The notes below the pieces were generated by a model, which searched no databases, had not been told where the DNA came from, and saw nothing but the letters and a program-made list of their open reading frames with translations. Below, in pieces: positions 61,061-64,000 of a stretch of DNA of 64,000 nt (positions are counted from its first letter, which is position 1; each line of letters opens with the position of its first letter). Source of the DNA: Bacteroidia bacterium (GTDB lineage: Bacteria > Bacteroidota > Bacteroidia > Chitinophagales > Saprospiraceae); assembly GCA_030430845.1 (NCBI GenBank), contig JAUIKE010000005.1, forward strand, positions 1 to 64,000. The letters are read 5' to 3'. The position numbers and the translations under genes are program-made.

Positions 61061-61759
61061 TTAATGGCACATCGGTACCTCACTCATATCCTGCAAAAAG
61101 CGCAAATCGGAAGGAACCACAAAATTAATGCCGCGTATGATCAGCAGGGCTGCTATGGCCAATAAAACGACGGGGATTAACTTCCTGAGCCGGTTGCGCC
61201 AGCTGATGCCAATGAACTGCCCGGCAACAGAGGTAGCCAGCATGAGTGGGAGGGTCCCGAGTCCAAAACTGGCCATGTACACGGCCCCTTCCACAATGCT
61301 GTGTGTTGTTAGGGCTCCGATGATAGCCATATAAACAAGCCCACAGGGGAGTAGGCCGTTCAGCATACCCACTAAAAACAAGCTGGTGTATCCTGATTTT
61401 CGCAATAGGTTCCCCAGTTGTTGTTTGATCCAGTTATTGAGCTTTTGAAGAGCAGGAATTTTCAGAAGTTGACTCTCCATGTTCCAGGAAAATAGAACGA
61501 TCACGACTATCAGAATGCCGAGCATCAAGGACACATAGGTCTGCAGACCGGCCACGAACATACCCATGCCAAACAAGCCAAGGACCGTTCCCAGCAGGGT
61601 GTAGGTAAGTATCCGGCCACTCTGGTACAGTAGCATTTTACCGGCTACCTGCCAACGATAACTGCTCTGGTAGGGTAGGGCCATAGCGATTGGGCCGCAC
61701 ATGCCCACGCAGTGCAAACTTCCTACCAGCCCCAATGTAAATGCGGTCCACCAAACCAT
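61061..61759 (-). CDS. TauE/SafE-like membrane protein of the cbb3 assembly cluster
   Basis: 232 residues with six hydrophobic helices. It starts with the HCVGMCGPIAMAL motif typical of the DsbD/TauE-like protein (often called UreH_2/SafE) that sits next to ccoG/ccoH in Bacteroidota. The CxxxC of that motif suggests metal or thiol handling, so a role in copper or haem delivery to the cbb3 oxidase is plausible but unproven. Last gene of the minus-strand cluster. Confidence 0.85.
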   Translation of the reverse strand: MVWWTAFTLGLVGSLHCVGMCGPIAMALPYQSSYRWQVAGKMLLYQSGRILTYTLLGTVLGLFGMGMFVAGLQTYVSLMLGILIVVIVLFSWNMESQLLKIPALQKLNNWIKQQLGNLLRKSGYTSLFLVGMLNGLLPCGLVYMAIIGALTTHSIVEGAVYMASFGLGTLPLMLATSVAGQFIGISWRNRLRKLIPVVLLAIAALLIIRGINFVVPSDLRFLQDMSEVPMCH

Positions 61760-61765
61760 CTTAAT

Positions 61766-61799
61766 GAAGGTCGAAGGCTGAAGGTCGAAGGTCGAAGGA
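61766..61799 (-). repeat. GGTCGAAGG tandem repeat
   Basis: Three imperfect GAAGGTCGAAGG units between the TauE-like gene and ccoH. Same word as at 22641, 23671, 57282 and 62337. Confidence 0.75.
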
Positions 61800-61816
61800 C
61801 CTCGCCTTTGGCCTGA

Positions 61817-62254
61817 TTATAAAATAATTGGTTCTTCTTTGTAATAGGCTTTTCCTCCGGCTTCAAAGTTTACTTTAACCCTCCACAAACCTTTTTTTAA
61901 TCCTTCAACGGGTACGACCTGTTTGCCGGCAGTAATGCTGATGGGTAGTTTAAAATCTACCTTGCTATCAGAAGGACAAAAAAAGTGTATGTTGCCTTCT
62001 ACCTTTGACAATTCCTCCGGGAATATCAAGGTTACAAAATTCCCTTTCTCCGTTTTTTCGATAATTAAATCTTCTTCCAATTGTTGACTATTAACCAGCT
62101 TGTTATAATGTTTCTGATAATTTATGTCATCGGCATAATAATGATCAGAAACCAGGCTGTTGTCGTATTGCGTAGATTTTATCACCTGAAAAACCAATGA
62201 ACCCACAAATAGCGTGAAAAATATGGCTATCCCATGCCCCCAGTTCAGTTTCAT
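61817..62254 (-). CDS. ccoH: FixH/CcoH-family cbb3 oxidase assembly protein
   Basis: 145 residues. One N-terminal TM helix (HGIAIFFTLFVGSLVFQVI), the YDNSLVSDHYYADDINYQKH segment typical of FixH, and a C-terminal beta domain. CcoH stabilises the cbb3-type cytochrome c oxidase during assembly. It sits between ccoG and the TauE-like gene on one strand. Confidence 0.93.
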   Translation of the reverse strand: MKLNWGHGIAIFFTLFVGSLVFQVIKSTQYDNSLVSDHYYADDINYQKHYNKLVNSQQLEEDLIIEKTEKGNFVTLIFPEELSKVEGNIHFFCPSDSKVDFKLPISITAGKQVVPVEGLKKGLWRVKVNFEAGGKAYYKEEPIIL

Positions 62255-62301
62255 ATTTTTGTACTTTTAATTTTAAAAACTTTTTCTATTACCCATTCAC
62301 T

Positions 62302-62349
62302 CTTCTCCGTCCGCTGAAGCTTTAGCGAAAGCGGACCGTCCCTTCGTCC
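62302..62349 (-). repeat. GGTCGAAGG/TCCGCT repeat, copy C (reverse orientation)
   Basis: The 23672 repeat in reverse orientation (CTTCTCCGTCCGCTGAAGCT ... AGCGGACC), one base shorter. It is followed by four CCTTCG(T/C)CC units to ~62374, which reach the last codons of ccoG. Confidence 0.85.
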
Positions 62350-62372
62350 TTCGCCCTTCGTCCTTCGCCCTT

Positions 62373-63824
62373 CTACTTCACCGGCCCGAGGAAATTGGTT
62401 TTCACCCGGTTGATCAGTTTATCTTCAGAATATACCTCAATAGTTAGCCGTGTTTTTCGGCCTTCCAATACATTCCTATCCATTTCAATAAAGAAGGCCC
62501 CCTCAATTACATCTGCTGCTTTGGTATTCGGAATTTCACCGACGGTGCGGATCCGTCCTCCTTCCTCTACTAACCTGAGTTCTATCGGAAACTCATCCTT
62601 CGTTTTATTGATGATCTGATAGTTGTATAGATTGCTTAAATAGGTATCATCCACTTCCTGGTACAACATGCCCGGTGTTCGTAGGATCAATACCTCAACA
62701 TTTGTCCTGCTGGTCAGTAAAAATGCATTCACGATCAATAACACTCCCAATACAATAGTATAACCAATCACTCTGGGGGTAAACAGCTTTTTCTTACCGG
62801 TTTCAATTCCGGCAAAGCTATCGTAGCGGATCAATCCGCGTGGCCGGTCAATCTTATCCATCACCTCATCACAGGCATCGATACAGGCCGTACAATTCAC
62901 ACATTCCAATTGAGTGCCATCCCGGATGTCAATACCGGTAGGGCAAACCTGCACGCATAGTTTACAATCGATACAATCTCCAAGAGGTGGCAGCATATCA
63001 ACTGCAGACTCTGGCGTCGTGGCGGCTTTAGCAGTACTCGTTTTTTTGTTTTTTTGCTTTCTGATCTTTCCCCGGGGTTCTCCTCTGATGTGATCATAGG
63101 CAATTACAATGGAGTTTTTATCTAACATGACCCCCTGCAGGCGTCCATAGGGGCATACCGCAATACATACCTGCTCGCGCATGTAGGAGAAGACGAAATA
63201 GAAAGCTCCAGAGAACAGGATCATGGCAATAAAGCCTTGCCAGTTTTGAGAAACAGGTTCTGTTGCAATTCTTTTTACCTCATCGATGCCTATAATATAA
63301 GCTAAAAAGGTGTTGGAAATAAGAACGGCAATGGCGAAAAAGATCGCCTGCTTGGATACTTTTTTTATGATTTTATCGGTGGTCCAGGGGGCTTTATTTA
63401 GTCTTTTTTGAGCATTACCATCTCCTTCGATCCAGTATTCTATTTTGCGGAAAACCATTTCCATGAAAATGGTTTGCGGACAGATCCAACCGCAGAACAG
63501 ACGTCCGTAAACAACCGTAAATAAGATGATAAAAACAATTAGGGTAAGCATAGCCAAAACGAAAAGGTGAAAATCCTGCGGCATAAAAAGCAAGCCGAAT
63601 AGGATGAATTTACGTTCCAGTATGTTGAATAATAAGAAGGGTTCTCCGTTTACTTTGATAAAGGGGGTGATAAATAAAAAGGCCAGTAAAACGATACTGA
63701 CAATGGTTCGGACATTATAGTAGCGTCCTTTGGGTTTTTTCGGAAAAATCCATAACCGTTTTCCGGTTTCGTCAACGGTAGCAATTTTGTCCCGATACGC
63801 TTCCGAATCTTGAATTGGCTTCAT
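62373..63824 (-). CDS. ccoG: Cytochrome c oxidase accessory protein CcoG (RdxA/FixG)
   Basis: 483 residues from ATG 63824 (MKPIQDSEAYRDKI); an upstream in-frame start at 63866 is less likely. Five to six TM helices, the CGWICPQTIF motif in the membrane part, two ferredoxin-type 4Fe-4S clusters (CIDCKLCVQVCP and CVNCTACIDACD), then a C-terminal immunoglobulin-like domain. CcoG reduces copper for loading into the cbb3 oxidase. Starts 66 bp after the ccoP stop. Confidence 0.95.
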   Translation of the reverse strand: MKPIQDSEAYRDKIATVDETGKRLWIFPKKPKGRYYNVRTIVSIVLLAFLFITPFIKVNGEPFLLFNILERKFILFGLLFMPQDFHLFVLAMLTLIVFIILFTVVYGRLFCGWICPQTIFMEMVFRKIEYWIEGDGNAQKRLNKAPWTTDKIIKKVSKQAIFFAIAVLISNTFLAYIIGIDEVKRIATEPVSQNWQGFIAMILFSGAFYFVFSYMREQVCIAVCPYGRLQGVMLDKNSIVIAYDHIRGEPRGKIRKQKNKKTSTAKAATTPESAVDMLPPLGDCIDCKLCVQVCPTGIDIRDGTQLECVNCTACIDACDEVMDKIDRPRGLIRYDSFAGIETGKKKLFTPRVIGYTIVLGVLLIVNAFLLTSRTNVEVLILRTPGMLYQEVDDTYLSNLYNYQIINKTKDEFPIELRLVEEGGRIRTVGEIPNTKAADVIEGAFFIEMDRNVLEGRKTRLTIEVYSEDKLINRVKTNFLGPVK

Positions 63825-63853
63825 GTCGTTACTAAACTTTTTTGTATTTGAAA

Positions 63854-63877
63854 GCAAAAGGGACACAGCCCTTTTGC
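63854..63877 (-). terminator. Hairpin between ccoP and ccoG
   Basis: GCAAAAGGG/CCCTTTTGC with a 6-nt loop just after the ccoP stop. It may attenuate or stabilise the transcript rather than end it. Confidence 0.6.
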
Positions 63878-63889
63878 CTTCAAAAAAAA

Positions 63890-64000
63890 TTACTGAACCA
63901 TTCCTATGGCCTCGCTACTGGTGGTGTCTTGTGCCTCCATTTCCACTTGTTCCTGATACAGTTCGCCCTGTGGTTCTTTTTGGTTGGGCGGATTGGTTCC
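63890..64000 (-). CDS. ccoP: CcoP C-terminal end (cbb3-type cytochrome c oxidase subunit III), partial
   Basis: Only the last 36 residues and the stop are in the window. GTNPPNQKEPQGELY followed by an acidic tail matches the C-terminal end of CcoP proteins, where the GTxPxNxKxPQG motif follows the last cytochrome c domain. The rest of the ccoNOP operon is expected beyond the right edge. Recognition is by this motif and by the adjacent ccoG and ccoH. Confidence 0.8.
   Translation of the reverse strand, partial: GTNPPNQKEPQGELYQEQVEMEAQDTTSSEAIGMVQ

Overview
The window looks like a chromosomal piece of a Bacteroidota bacterium, probably from the Saprospiria/Lewinella side of the phylum. This is inferred from gene content: a SusC/SusD pair, TonB-dependent receptors with carboxypeptidase-regulatory-like N-domains, LytS/LytTR pairs, propeller-type histidine kinases, a hybrid two-component regulator (HTCS), a DUF4199 protein, a cbb3-oxidase assembly cluster and TAnnTTTG-type promoter boxes. 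GC content is moderate with AT-rich intergenic DNA. I found no rRNA, tRNA, phage, CRISPR array or intact transposase. The left edge cuts an AraC-type regulator and the right edge cuts ccoP.

Layout. 1-7.5 kb: membrane AraC regulator (partial), a giant secreted PD40-propeller/amidohydrolase fusion, a GNAT acetyltransferase and a LytTR/LytS pair. 7.8-14.3 kb: TonB-type outer-membrane receptor, a TetR regulator with its SDR oxidoreductase (shared candidate operators), cystathionine beta-synthase and a LysM/RlpA-like protein. 14.5-19.1 kb: kdsB, NUDIX hydrolase, cytidine deaminase, saccharopine dehydrogenase and a polysaccharide flippase. 19.2-28.5 kb: coiled-coil secreted protein, a prolyl-oligopeptidase-like lipoprotein lacking its catalytic residues, cdaA (c-di-AMP synthase) between direct repeats, GNAT, M20 dipeptidase, di-haem peroxidase and a GDPD phosphodiesterase. 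28.7-39.8 kb: recQ, a second LytTR/LytS pair, a haem-binding protein, secreted and lipoprotein hypotheticals, and a propeller histidine kinase with a LuxR-type response regulator. 40-53.9 kb: fabH, a 406-bp structured non-coding element, SusC/SusD, ridA, an NTF2-like lipoprotein, an amino-acid permease and several small hypotheticals. 54.3-61 kb: an HTCS followed by two paralogous secreted two-lobed aspartyl-protease-like proteins. 61-64 kb (minus strand): ccoP end, ccoG, ccoH and a TauE/SafE-like membrane protein, i.e. cbb3 cytochrome oxidase maturation.

The most unusual content is intergenic. (1) At least three, probably four, copies of a ~150-175 bp three-hairpin element (14281, 34554, 47035, 58452). 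The stems differ between copies but stay paired, and a C(TTCG)G loop is conserved in three copies. (2) A 406-bp multi-hairpin element closed by a 26-bp terminal inverted repeat at 41204-41609. (3) Short repeat families built on GGTCGAAGG, GGTTCCAAGG and CTTCTACC words; one GGTCGAAGG-type inverted pair lies in frame inside the ATPase domain of the HTCS. (4) Exceptionally long, locus-specific, nearly perfect hairpins at gene ends, several starting inside a stop codon, and also in divergent promoter regions. These features point to a genome actively shaped by palindromic DNA.
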